Assembly: GCF_002783505.1 (NCBI RefSeq)
Contig: NZ_PFGL01000048.1
Coordinates: 32,928 to 96,927 of the forward strand
Length of the DNA stretch: 64,000 bases
Source: Shewanella sp. CG12_big_fil_rev_8_21_14_0_65_47_15
GTDB taxonomy: Bacteria > Pseudomonadota > Gammaproteobacteria > Enterobacterales > Shewanellaceae
Reading direction: 5' to 3'
Shown here piece by piece: positions 1 through 6,856 of this stretch. Below the pieces are notes generated by a model. The model was not told the origin of the DNA. It saw only the letters and a program-made list of their open reading frames with translations, and did not search any database. A program made the translations under genes and the position numbers. Positions within the stretch are counted from its first letter, which is position 1; every line of letters begins with the position of its first letter.

Positions 1-369
1 GATAGCCAAAGTCAAAGTGTGTCGCAGTTCTTATTGGATTGGTTAGGCGTATTACCTGTGCCAGATCCCGTGCTGTATCTTGCGCTATTGGGGCTCGCTA
101 ATGCTTTAGTATGGCCAGCCGTGTGGCCTTTGGCATTGCAAGGGCTTGGACGACTCACTGCCACGGCTTCGGCACTACTGATTATGGGTATTGCTGGTGG
201 GGCGATTTTACCTTTGCTTTATGGTTATATCGCCCATAGCCAAGGCGATAGTCAAATGGCGTATGTTTTACTATTACCTTGCTATGGTTTGATTTTCTAC
301 TATGCCATTTGGGGCCATAAACTAACGTCGAAGCTTAGGTCGCCAACAATCGTTATGACTAATGAATAA
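1..369 (+). CDS. Sugar MFS transporter, C-terminal part (cut by window start)
   Basis: The reading frame is open from base 1 and ends at the TAA at 367-369, so only about the last 122 residues are visible. They hold about three hydrophobic segments with a Gly/Ala-rich stretch (ALLIMGIAGGAILPLLYGYI) typical of the C-terminal half of the fucose/glucose-galactose/N-acetylglucosamine H+ symporter group of the major facilitator superfamily. Role by family: inner-membrane proton-coupled sugar uptake. The sugar cannot be judged from this fragment, and the upstream neighbours that might show it are outside the window. The first in-window start-like codon, GTG at 19, is internal. It converges with azlD, which begins 10 bases before this stop. 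Confidence 0.75.
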   Translation, partial: DSQSQSVSQFLLDWLGVLPVPDPVLYLALLGLANALVWPAVWPLALQGLGRLTATASALLIMGIAGGAILPLLYGYIAHSQGDSQMAYVLLLPCYGLIFYYAIWGHKLTSKLRSPTIVMTNE

Positions 370-661
370 CGAAAAACAGCCCCATACTCAACACTGTGGT
401 TAGCAAGGTATTTCGGGTGGCGAGTGCGAGTATCGTCGCGACCACGGCGCAGATAAGATAGCTGTTATCTAAGCTCAGATCGAGCTGACCTTCTTGCACA
501 AACACTATGGGCGCGAAGATAGCGGTGAGGACTGCAGGGGCTGAGTAACTTAAAAAAGTTTGGGTGCCCTTACTTAATCGCAGCGGTAATTTAGGTTCGA
601 GCAGTAAATGACGACTGATAAATACAACCGCCGCCATTGAGAAGATCATTAGCCAAATCAT
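359..661 (-). CDS. azlD: AzlD-family branched-chain amino acid exporter subunit
   Basis: A 100-residue protein with about three or four hydrophobic helices, matching the small AzlD subunit (COG4392) in size and pattern. With AzlC it forms an inner-membrane exporter of branched-chain amino acids or analogues (BrnFE/AzlCD type). The ATG at 659-661 overlaps the azlC stop by 4 bases and is preceded by AGGAG inside azlC, so the two are translationally coupled. The 3' end overlaps the end of the convergent MFS gene by about 11 bases. Family assignment is firm; the true substrate is not shown by sequence. Confidence 0.85.
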   Translation of the reverse strand: MIWLMIFSMAAVVFISRHLLLEPKLPLRLSKGTQTFLSYSAPAVLTAIFAPIVFVQEGQLDLSLDNSYLICAVVATILALATRNTLLTTVLSMGLFFVIH

Positions 662-1503
662 GCTTTTTCTCCTGATATTGATTTCGTCTCGGTCATAGTA
701 TCAGTCTGACTTTCAGTCCCTGCTCTTGCTTGGGCCTGTGTGTTTGCTAACTGATTTGCGGATTGTTGTGCGCGTTCCGCTTCCTGGGTCACTTTGGCGT
801 AAAGCACGCCAGCTGTCATTCCGGCTATGGCGGCGATCAGTAATCCCGCTTGAATCTCAAACAAGGCGCATACCACGGCAAGGGTGAGCGAGACTAATAC
901 ACAGACGAGAATCGACGGCTTTTTTACCGTGGGCATGACCAGTGCGATAAAGGTGGCGGCTATGGCGAAATCGAGCCCGAGTTCGCCTAAGTTCTCGATA
1001 GCATTGCCCGCCACTATGCCAAGTAGGGTCGCTAGGTTCCAACCGATATAGAAACTCAAGCCGCCACCGAGGGCATACCAAGGGTCGAACTTATGTAGCT
1101 TGCCTTGATTGGCGATGGCAAATAGTTCATCTGTGAGCAAAAATCCCAATGTCAGGCGCCACTTTAATGGCAAGGGACTGATTTGACTGCGCATCGCCAT
1201 GGCGTATAACAGATGGCGCGAGGTGATAAGCAAGGTAGTAATCAAGATACTCCACAGGCCAATCCCGGCTTTGACCATGCCGAGCGCCACTAATTGAGCC
1301 GAGCCCGCGAAGATAATCGCCGACATGGCTTGGCTTTCAATGGGCGTGAGCCCGACCTCAATAGCGAAGGAGCCCGCTAAAATTCCCCAAGGCACGACTG
1401 CTATCGTCAGTGGCATTATGGCCAAGGTGCCTTTTAAAAAAGCCTTAGCTTTTGTGGGATGCGCGGGATAAACATCAGGTTCTATTTGTTTATCTGTTAT
1501 CAC
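658..1503 (-). CDS. azlC: AzlC-family branched-chain amino acid exporter subunit (GTG start)
   Basis: About 281 residues with multiple membrane helices and the AzlC-type segment with FAGSAQLVALGM, the signature of the large subunit of AzlCD/BrnF exporters. An in-frame TTG at 1548 would add 15 residues but has no ribosome-binding site. A GTG at 1501-1503 has AGGAG with 5-base spacing, so I place the start there. Residues after about 250 (Glu/Gln/Ala/Thr-rich, ending SISGEKA) form a hydrophilic cytoplasmic tail. It is the first gene of an azlC-azlD operon, downstream of an AraC-family gene on the same strand that is the likely regulator. Confidence 0.85.
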   Translation of the reverse strand: MITDKQIEPDVYPAHPTKAKAFLKGTLAIMPLTIAVVPWGILAGSFAIEVGLTPIESQAMSAIIFAGSAQLVALGMVKAGIGLWSILITTLLITSRHLLYAMAMRSQISPLPLKWRLTLGFLLTDELFAIANQGKLHKFDPWYALGGGLSFYIGWNLATLLGIVAGNAIENLGELGLDFAIAATFIALVMPTVKKPSILVCVLVSLTLAVVCALFEIQAGLLIAAIAGMTAGVLYAKVTQEAERAQQSANQLANTQAQARAGTESQTDTMTETKSISGEKA

Positions 1504-1631
1504 TTTGGCTCCTAAAAATAGTGGCGACGCTAGGTCGCGGTTCAACAATGAATGCTTGGATAAGGTTGCTTGCTCAGTTATTCCGCTCAGTTACGACTCT
1601 TTCTTAGAGACTAGTGTTTAGTCATGGCAGA

Positions 1632-1646
1632 CCTGCTATTAGCAGG
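1632..1646 (-). terminator. Small perfect palindrome between araC-type gene and azlC
   Basis: Fifteen bases form a perfect inverted repeat (7-bp arms CCTGCTA/TAGCAGG around one base). It lies 59 bases past the end of the AraC-type gene. No clear T-run follows on the minus strand, so it is at best a weak terminator or an operator-like site before azlC. Confidence 0.3.
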
Positions 1647-1704
1647 CCTGTTATTAGGGATAGTAAGCAAGCATGAGCATGGCAGATTAACCTAAAGTGG
1701 TTGT

Positions 1705-2541
1705 TTAGGCTTGGATAATATTGCGGCCTATTTCTTTGGCAAATTGCCCCGGCGTTACGCCGACGGTCTTTTTAAAATGCCGATTCAAATGACTCTGATC
1801 GTGAAAACCACAATCGAGGGCGACATCGAGCAGCCGTGTGCCTTGCTTGATTTTTCCCTTGGCCAGCCTGACTCTGGCCTGAATTTGGTAAGCGTGGGGC
1901 GGTAAGCCGTAATAACGCTGAAATTGCTTGAGTAAATAGTAGGGGCTTAATCCCGCCAGTGTTGCCAGCTCTTCAAGGGAGATATCGGCTGTGGGATGAT
2001 CGTCGATAAAGGATTTCACCAGCGCTAACGCAGGCTTCGCCATTGCCGCGAGGTTGTCACTTGGACGATGCTTGCCGTGGCGCGCCATCAATTGCATCAG
2101 GCTTGAATAGACTAAACTTTCGCGCAGTAAGCGATTATCCGATGTATCTAAGGTAGCAAAGGTGAGGCGCAGCAGTTCGGCTAATTCGGGATCGTACACT
2201 ACGGGATCTGGGAAATAGGGCGCACCGCTATTTGCTACTAGCTCACTGTGAATATTGGCAAACTGCGCGGGTACTGGATACATGGCTCGATAGGACCAGC
2301 CGCCCTCGGTGGCGCTACAGCCATTATGGACTTCATCGGCATTGACGAGAATGATGCTGTGCTTTGGCGCCACATGGTTGCCACCGGTGCGATAAAAACG
2401 CTGGGCACCCGTTTCAATCACGCCGACTGTGTAACCTTCGTGGGTATGACGACTGAAATTTTGTTTATGGTAGTGGGCATTGAGTAACTCGAGGCCACCT
2501 AATTCATCGGCAATCTGGTAGGCCGCATGTTCTGTGTTCAT
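1705..2541 (-). CDS. AraC-family transcriptional regulator next to azlCD
   Basis: 278 residues. The N-terminal part is an AraC-type cupin ligand-binding domain (HYHKQNFSRHTHEGYTVGVI, about residues 23-42). The C-terminal 100 residues form the double helix-turn-helix of AraC/XylS proteins (LEELATLAGLSPYYLLKQF and LLDVALDCGFHDQSHLNRHF). The frame is open further upstream, but the ATG at 2539-2541 has AAAGGAGG just before it and gives the normal family length. It precedes azlC-azlD on the same strand with a 201-base gap. AraC regulators beside AzlCD are common, so control of that exporter in response to an amino acid is a reasonable inference. The ligand is unknown. Confidence 0.85.
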   Translation of the reverse strand: MNTEHAAYQIADELGGLELLNAHYHKQNFSRHTHEGYTVGVIETGAQRFYRTGGNHVAPKHSIILVNADEVHNGCSATEGGWSYRAMYPVPAQFANIHSELVANSGAPYFPDPVVYDPELAELLRLTFATLDTSDNRLLRESLVYSSLMQLMARHGKHRPSDNLAAMAKPALALVKSFIDDHPTADISLEELATLAGLSPYYLLKQFQRYYGLPPHAYQIQARVRLAKGKIKQGTRLLDVALDCGFHDQSHLNRHFKKTVGVTPGQFAKEIGRNIIQA

Positions 2542-2835
2542 CAAGCCTCCTTTATTGGATAGATGAATGGGCGGTTTTAGCCTGATAGTAACCCAGAAAT
2601 CCTTCGCGCTTTTGTACAAAATTGCGCATATTGGATTTTGTTCTGCGCTTTACCCAATCAATCGGCGGTACTGTGCTTGAGCAAATAAAGGCAATGCGCC
2701 TAGGCTTAGCATAAACAGCGGGATAACCACTTTCGTTGGGGAAGCATCTTATTGCCTATGGTTTAGGGCTTGTGGACGAGTGCGTTGCCGTGTCGCTTAA
2801 CTCATCCTTGATTAAATTTAGAAGGTAACCATATT
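2542..2835. other. Intergenic, no gene seen
   Basis: 294 bases between the AraC-type gene (transcribed away to the left) and the small membrane protein whose 3' end is at 2836. It must hold the araC-type promoter. I see no convincing open frame, RNA gene or strong hairpin. Confidence 0.5.
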
Positions 2836-3210
2836 TTAAGTACAACTAGCTGAATAAATTAATAATAATGATAGCGGAACTGAAAGGAGACCGATTAAAC
2901 GGAATTTATTTTTGAAGTAGTGCGCCGACCATAGGGCAAACTTTCTATGTAATCTGGGTGGTGTGAATGCCAAGCCCACTCCGACACAAACTAGTAGCAT
3001 ACCTATCGCAAAGATAGCCTGTGGAAACCGGGTGTTGGCTGAATAGTTAATAAAAATGAGACCAGCAACAATTCGGCTGAACACTTCCACAATATGGAAA
3101 TAGGGCTGCTCACTAAATGAAATGATCCCCTTAGAGAAAGAAGCAGGTTTTACCGCCATCACTAGGCTTAATAACAACATCACTAGTCCAAAAGCTGCAA
3201 TAAAGTACAT
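2836..3210 (-). CDS. Small four-helix membrane protein, function unknown
   Basis: 124 residues with four hydrophobic stretches (about residues 2-19, 43-57, 65-82 and 101-121) and short polar loops, so an integral inner-membrane protein. A good AAGGAG stands before the ATG at 3208-3210. I do not recognise the family. It stands alone at the border of an accessory region and has no operon partner. Confidence 0.6.
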   Translation of the reverse strand: MYFIAAFGLVMLLLSLVMAVKPASFSKGIISFSEQPYFHIVEVFSRIVAGLIFINYSANTRFPQAIFAIGMLLVCVGVGLAFTPPRLHRKFALWSAHYFKNKFRLIGLLSVPLSLLLIYSASCT

Positions 3211-3279
3211 AGTGCTCCTTGATATAGTGATCCTTAATATAGCGATGTTTTGATGTTGAAACTATAAATCCAGTGACAC

Positions 3280-3358
3280 AATTAAGCACTCTTATTCCAG
3301 TGACACGCCCTGCTTAAATAATAAAAAGTCATTCCTGAGGGTTCGACGGCGGCATCTA
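3280..3358. repeat. MITE-like palindromic repeat, copy 1 (right end missing)
   Basis: About 79 bases that match copy 2 (4326-4440) nearly base for base from AATTAAGCACTCT through GACGGCGGCATC, with only a handful of substitutions. Copy 1 diverges after GGCGGCATC and lacks the matching right arm, so it cannot form the full hairpin. Weak similarity extends upstream to about 3262 (CTATAA-TCC). Same orientation as copy 2. Confidence 0.8.
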
Positions 3359-3424
3359 CTGCATAGGCTAGGTTGATTATAAAAAACGAATTTCACTCTC
3401 ACATGAAAAATTATGGTGTTGATT

Positions 3425-3781
3425 TTAGCGGCTAATTACTTTCATTATATGGCGTTGCCGCATTAGCGTTTGATAATCCATTCGCTGATGACAAAACATT
3501 AATAAATAGAGGGTTAGCTTACCACTTGGCTGTTTATCTATTTTATAAACGGCTCTGTAGTCACCTTTTAGCAGCTCTAAATAGTGCACATTGATAGATA
3601 CAAATTCTATTTTTTTGCCCGACTCTGGAAACAATCGCAGTTGGTTATCTATATCTTGCAACAGACCTTTAATCGCATCCCTCGCTGCTAATTTACCAAT
3701 CAGCTTTGATTTCCAAGTAATTGCCACTTGTGCGTCAGCTTTAAAATTGTCGGTGTACAAAATCTCAATGGCGGTATGCAT
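3425..3781 (-). CDS. RelE/ParE-superfamily toxin of a type II toxin-antitoxin pair
   Basis: 118 residues with the RelE/ParE pattern: an N-terminal beta strand and helices, the segment with LELLKGDYRAVYKI (about residues 68-81), and a C-terminal strand with the basic RQRHIMKVISR end. RelE-type members are ribosome-dependent mRNA nucleases and ParE-type members poison gyrase; the sequence does not decide which. It starts 10 bases after the antitoxin stop, the usual antitoxin-first order, and probably shares its autoregulated promoter. The pair lies between two copies of a MITE-like repeat, which suggests it was acquired or is mobile. Confidence 0.75.
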   Translation of the reverse strand: MHTAIEILYTDNFKADAQVAITWKSKLIGKLAARDAIKGLLQDIDNQLRLFPESGKKIEFVSINVHYLELLKGDYRAVYKIDKQPSGKLTLYLLMFCHQRMDYQTLMRQRHIMKVISR

Positions 3782-3791
3782 CTTGGTAGTC

Positions 3792-4043
3792 CTATAGGTC
3801 GGACAGCATATCGTCTAGACTCATTACATTTCCAGCTTTGATGCTGTTTTCACTGTCGATAACCAATTGCATAAAGGCGAGTTGTTCCTGCATTAAGTGA
3901 TAAGCCTCTGCGGTTTGAACCACTAATGTTTCTTCACCATTTTGGGTGACAAACATAGGCTCAAATGCTAACTCATCTCGTAATCTGGCTGCATTCGCCT
4001 TCATGTAACTAATGGGTTTTACATTGCTTTTGGTGTCATGCAT
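3792..4043 (-). CDS. Phd/YefM-family antitoxin
   Basis: 83 residues. The N-terminal segment KPISYMKANAARLRDEL is the DNA-binding pattern of Phd/YefM antitoxins, and the acidic C-terminal tail (MSLDDMLSDL) would wrap and neutralise the toxin. The frame can be extended to a GTG at 4052, but AAGGTGGG sits at the proper distance from the ATG at 4041-4043, so I use that. It is the first gene of the pair. By family it binds its own promoter, with the toxin as co-repressor. Confidence 0.75.
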   Translation of the reverse strand: MHDTKSNVKPISYMKANAARLRDELAFEPMFVTQNGEETLVVQTAEAYHLMQEQLAFMQLVIDSENSIKAGNVMSLDDMLSDL

Positions 4044-4325
4044 TTTTCCCACCTTTTCAGTTAGTTATTATGTGTCACCCAAAAACTAACCTTCCTCTCG
4101 TTGCTCTGATTTCGATTCCAATATAGGGTGGCGATATTTGAAAATTGCTTACCTACTCAACTAATAGTGCAGAATGGGCTAGACCAAATTTAGTCCTGTG
4201 GTCTTAATTTGTCAAATCTATTGACGTTCTACTGCCATCTTCCATTTTCAAATTGATGCTTTAGAGGTACATTTTTCATGTTAGAAACATGTGGGTGTCG
4301 TTTGAGGCTATAAGTCCGTCTTTAC

Positions 4326-4440
4326 AATTAAGCACTCTCATTCCAGTGACACGCCCTGCTTAAATCATAAAAAGTCATCCCTGAGGGCTCGACGGCGGCA
4401 TCCATGCCGCCAACGGTCACTTCCATGAGAGTGCTTAATT
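4326..4440. repeat. MITE-like palindromic repeat, copy 2 (complete)
   Basis: 115 bases bounded by a perfect 16-bp terminal inverted repeat (AATTAAGCACTCTCAT / ATGAGAGTGCTTAATT). After three unpaired bases the pairing resumes with AGTGAC/GTCACT. The centre has its own hairpin (GGCGGCA-TCCA-TGCCGCC). There is no open frame, so this is a non-autonomous repeat. It matches copy 1 on the other side of the toxin-antitoxin genes in direct orientation. Confidence 0.85.
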
Positions 4441-4689
4441 TCGTTAATTCCTGTGTACCTTTTTAGCCAGTTTTTGCACTATCAATTTCCATTTTCAAGT
4501 CGACACATCAGGGCATATGTTCATTTTTAACCTTAAATATATGTGGGTGTCCTCACTTTTTTCTCACTTTTTTTATGCGCCAAGACTTAGCATGATCAGT
4601 GGGAGAATTATCTTTCGCATGTAAGGCCTTAGTTCCTATGTGGTTTCGGGGATGATTGATGGTTAATTTTTAAAGGCTAAATCAAAGTC

Positions 4690-4743
4690 GTGGGGCTTCA
4701 CCCCACACCCGACCAAGGAGGACTGCTCATCCTATCCTCCTTG
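4690..4743. repeat. Double hairpin block
   Basis: Two adjacent perfect inverted repeats. The first is GTGGGG-CTTCA-CCCCAC. The second has CCAAGGAGG pairing with CCTCCTTGG around a 14-base loop. The following 180 bases are richer in G+C than the flanks and look like a dispersed intergenic element more than a gene. I could not check copy number. Confidence 0.5.
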
Positions 4744-5109
4744 GATGCTCCAAGACGCCCTAACGGAGTTGAAAGCCCCTTGGGCATTAAGCGTCCTTAT
4801 GCTATCGCGTCAGACGCTCGTCCCTGATTCGACTGACGCTATCTCGGCATCGATGCCTCGCTCACGCAACGAACGCAAATGCCCTGCGGCAACTCCGAGG
4901 GGAAGGTTAACTCCTGTGGTTTTGGTGTTGATTGTGAATCTCAAAAGGGTACTGCTGTTCCAAAAGACTTCTGCCTGTCCTATCTTTTATTTGTCCAACT
5001 TTTCTTTTCGTGTACACGCTAGCTTCTGTAATCAGTTGTGCCTACAGAACCTTTTTTGTAAGATAGCACAGCTAGAACATGGATTGTTTAACAGAAGAAG
5101 GAACTTACT

Positions 5110-6024
5110 ATGGCTTTATATGGCACCACTCATTTTCATGAACAACAACTGAAAACTAAGCTTTCGTCTTATATTGATCAGCAAAAGTTATTTAACAAAA
5201 TAGATGCTATTCCAGAACTTCAAGGTGCATCAATTATTTACATCGATAGTAACTATACTATTGTCGAGTTAAGGCCTTTCACCTCAGTTTGTCAATTATC
5301 TCCAATTAAAGTCATATTGCGGGAGCCACCCCAAATGATGGGGCAACAGCAATTTGCATCCCATTTAAAAGGGAGCCAAGGAAATGTCAGAGAATCAAGG
5401 CTTGTTGGAGAAGTAGCGGGAACAGCATTAAGTTGCGGTGCCGCCATTTTAGGCTGGATAGTTGTTTTTGGCAGCGGTGCTACTATTCCATTAACAGGCG
5501 GTGCAAGCAGTGCTATTACTTACCTAGCAGTAGCTGCGAGTACTGCTAGCTTGGCTCAATGTGCTAATGGTGTCTATCGGAGTTACAACGAAGTTAATGA
5601 ACCTCTTAAGAACGATGCTCTAGATTCGCAAGAATGGTATACGAATACAGCTTTCGCTGTAGATGTTATATCGCTTGCCGGTGCTGCAGCCGCTGGCGCA
5701 ATTACATTGAAAACAATTAAGTTATTGCAAGCTAATAGTCTAAAAACCACAACGGCACTACTTCAAGGATTATCAAGAAGTGAGAAAAAAAGGCTTACTC
5801 AAGAGATTATTCGAATGAATCAGCCAGGTGTTTCAAATTCTTTGCTCAAGAGCTTAGTTCGAAGTGGTGTCTATCCGAAGCGTTATTCTGGGATACAGAT
5901 TACCCAAGCATTAAAGTTTCAACTTAAAGATGCTGTTGGTGCGTCTATGAGTTTTACCAGTAGCGCATTATCGGGGAATGTTAATTCACTTGCTGTAGGT
6001 ATTTACGAAGAGTTGGCAAAGTAA
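5110..6024 (+). CDS. Uncharacterised protein with central membrane region; possible membrane-disrupting effector
   Basis: 304 residues. The N-terminal 100 residues are polar, with no signal peptide. About residues 99-155 form two long Gly/Ala/Ser-rich hydrophobic stretches (GTALSCGAAILGWIVVFG, ITYLAVAASTASLA), and a third Ala-rich one lies at about 178-198 (DVISLAGAAAAGAITLKTI). The C-terminus is mixed and basic. It starts at 5110 with AAGGA seven bases upstream. Its stop overlaps the start of a four-helix membrane protein (TAATG). A soluble N-terminus, amphipathic membrane core and coupled small membrane partner resemble the Tme class of type VI membrane-permeabilising effectors and their immunity proteins. 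That is inference only. The pair is AT-rich compared with its neighbours, suggesting transfer. Confidence 0.6.
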   Translation: MALYGTTHFHEQQLKTKLSSYIDQQKLFNKIDAIPELQGASIIYIDSNYTIVELRPFTSVCQLSPIKVILREPPQMMGQQQFASHLKGSQGNVRESRLVGEVAGTALSCGAAILGWIVVFGSGATIPLTGGASSAITYLAVAASTASLAQCANGVYRSYNEVNEPLKNDALDSQEWYTNTAFAVDVISLAGAAAAGAITLKTIKLLQANSLKTTTALLQGLSRSEKKRLTQEIIRMNQPGVSNSLLKSLVRSGVYPKRYSGIQITQALKFQLKDAVGASMSFTSSALSGNVNSLAVGIYEELAK

Positions 6025-6521
6025 TGTTGAAAAATAAAGATGATGAGATTGTTGGTTTTTTTCCACCTAAAAGATTAATAGCTGTTTTTTTAGTGGTAAC
6101 TATGTTGTTGACTCTAGGCACTGCGATGTCTTGCATCACAGTTTTTTCGATACACTTAGATCTTGGCCCCGAGTGGATGGTTGGTATTATATCATTCATA
6201 GTCATTCTATTCAGCATGATAAACTTTGGAGTAACAAGAGGATCTTTTGTTTGCTGGAAAGTGCTGGAATACTACGCGTTGCTGTTATCATTAATCTCAA
6301 TTCCTTCATTGTTAATGGCAAAAACAGCCTACTTATTGATGTTTTTTGCCATTAATAGTTTGATGCTATTCAGCGCTTTTTACCTCATCAGAAGCCATTC
6401 ATATAAAAAGTTAGTTCAATATCAATTTAATCATTTTTCCGATGTAAAAGAGGTAAAAGAAGCCGTAGAGGAGGAAATGAAGAGAAATAGGAAGCGTCAG
6501 AAAAGTCATAATACAAGATAA
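6024..6521 (+). CDS. Small four-helix membrane protein, possible immunity partner
   Basis: 165 residues with four hydrophobic segments (about 18-40, 50-68, 84-99 and 102-121) and a highly charged C-terminal tail (KEVKEAVEEEMKRNRKRQK) that is probably cytoplasmic and helical. The ATG shares its A with the stop codon of the preceding gene, so the two are translationally coupled. I recognise no family. A small polytopic membrane protein coupled to a gene with a toxin-like membrane core would fit an immunity protein that blocks pore formation. It might instead be a plain membrane partner. Composition is AT-rich like its partner. Confidence 0.55.
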   Translation: MLKNKDDEIVGFFPPKRLIAVFLVVTMLLTLGTAMSCITVFSIHLDLGPEWMVGIISFIVILFSMINFGVTRGSFVCWKVLEYYALLLSLISIPSLLMAKTAYLLMFFAINSLMLFSAFYLIRSHSYKKLVQYQFNHFSDVKEVKEAVEEEMKRNRKRQKSHNTR

Positions 6522-6856
6522 AATGCCTCGAAGACCCCTTGAAAGAGTATTGTTACCGAGGCTGTTCATCATTCCGTGTCAGGCTATTTTATCTCCATGT
6601 GATCGTGGCAGTGCCGCGGATGCCATGGATGGCTTCACGGCGAGTCACGGAAGCAGTTGAATTCGGCGTACAAACGAGTGACATATTAAGTGTTTAATCA
6701 TATGCAGGTTGCTAGGACTGATTAATCTTGTCACTTTAACGTTCAGCTAATTTTTTGTCGCGTAGTAAAACAGCCGCAAAGATCTTTGCGGCTGTTTTAC
6801 TATTTGAACCTTTTTATCTGAAAGCCGCTATTGGAAAATTCACTCTTCACAACTCG
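6522..6856. other. Intergenic, terminator only
   Basis: 335 bases between the two-gene cassette and the convergent decarboxylase gene. Apart from the strong palindromic terminator at 6765-6802 and a short hairpin-prone stretch around 6535-6660, I see no gene. Confidence 0.5.
6765..6802. terminator. Bidirectional intrinsic terminator
   Basis: A 38-base perfect palindrome (19-bp arms, AGTAAAACAGCCGCAAAGA on the left). A-rich and T-rich outer ends let it serve both strands. It lies between the convergent cassette at 5110-6521 and panP. Confidence 0.85.

Larger units (their letters stand above)
4053..5109. other. Long non-coding stretch with repeats and hairpins
   Basis: About 1.06 kb without a convincing gene. 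It holds the antitoxin promoter, MITE-like copy 2 (4326-4440), two degenerate direct repeats around it (about 4240-4300 and 4487-4551, each beginning CCATTTTCAA and ending TGTGGGTGTC), and a structured GC-richer block at about 4686-4920. The only long frame (4745-5152) has an unnatural composition and no ribosome-binding site. Confidence 0.6.

Noticed and set aside
4745..5152. 135-codon open frame on the plus strand
   Set aside because: No ribosome-binding site, Pro/Arg/Ser-rich shadow-like composition, runs through the structured block and overlaps the start of the 5110 gene in another frame.
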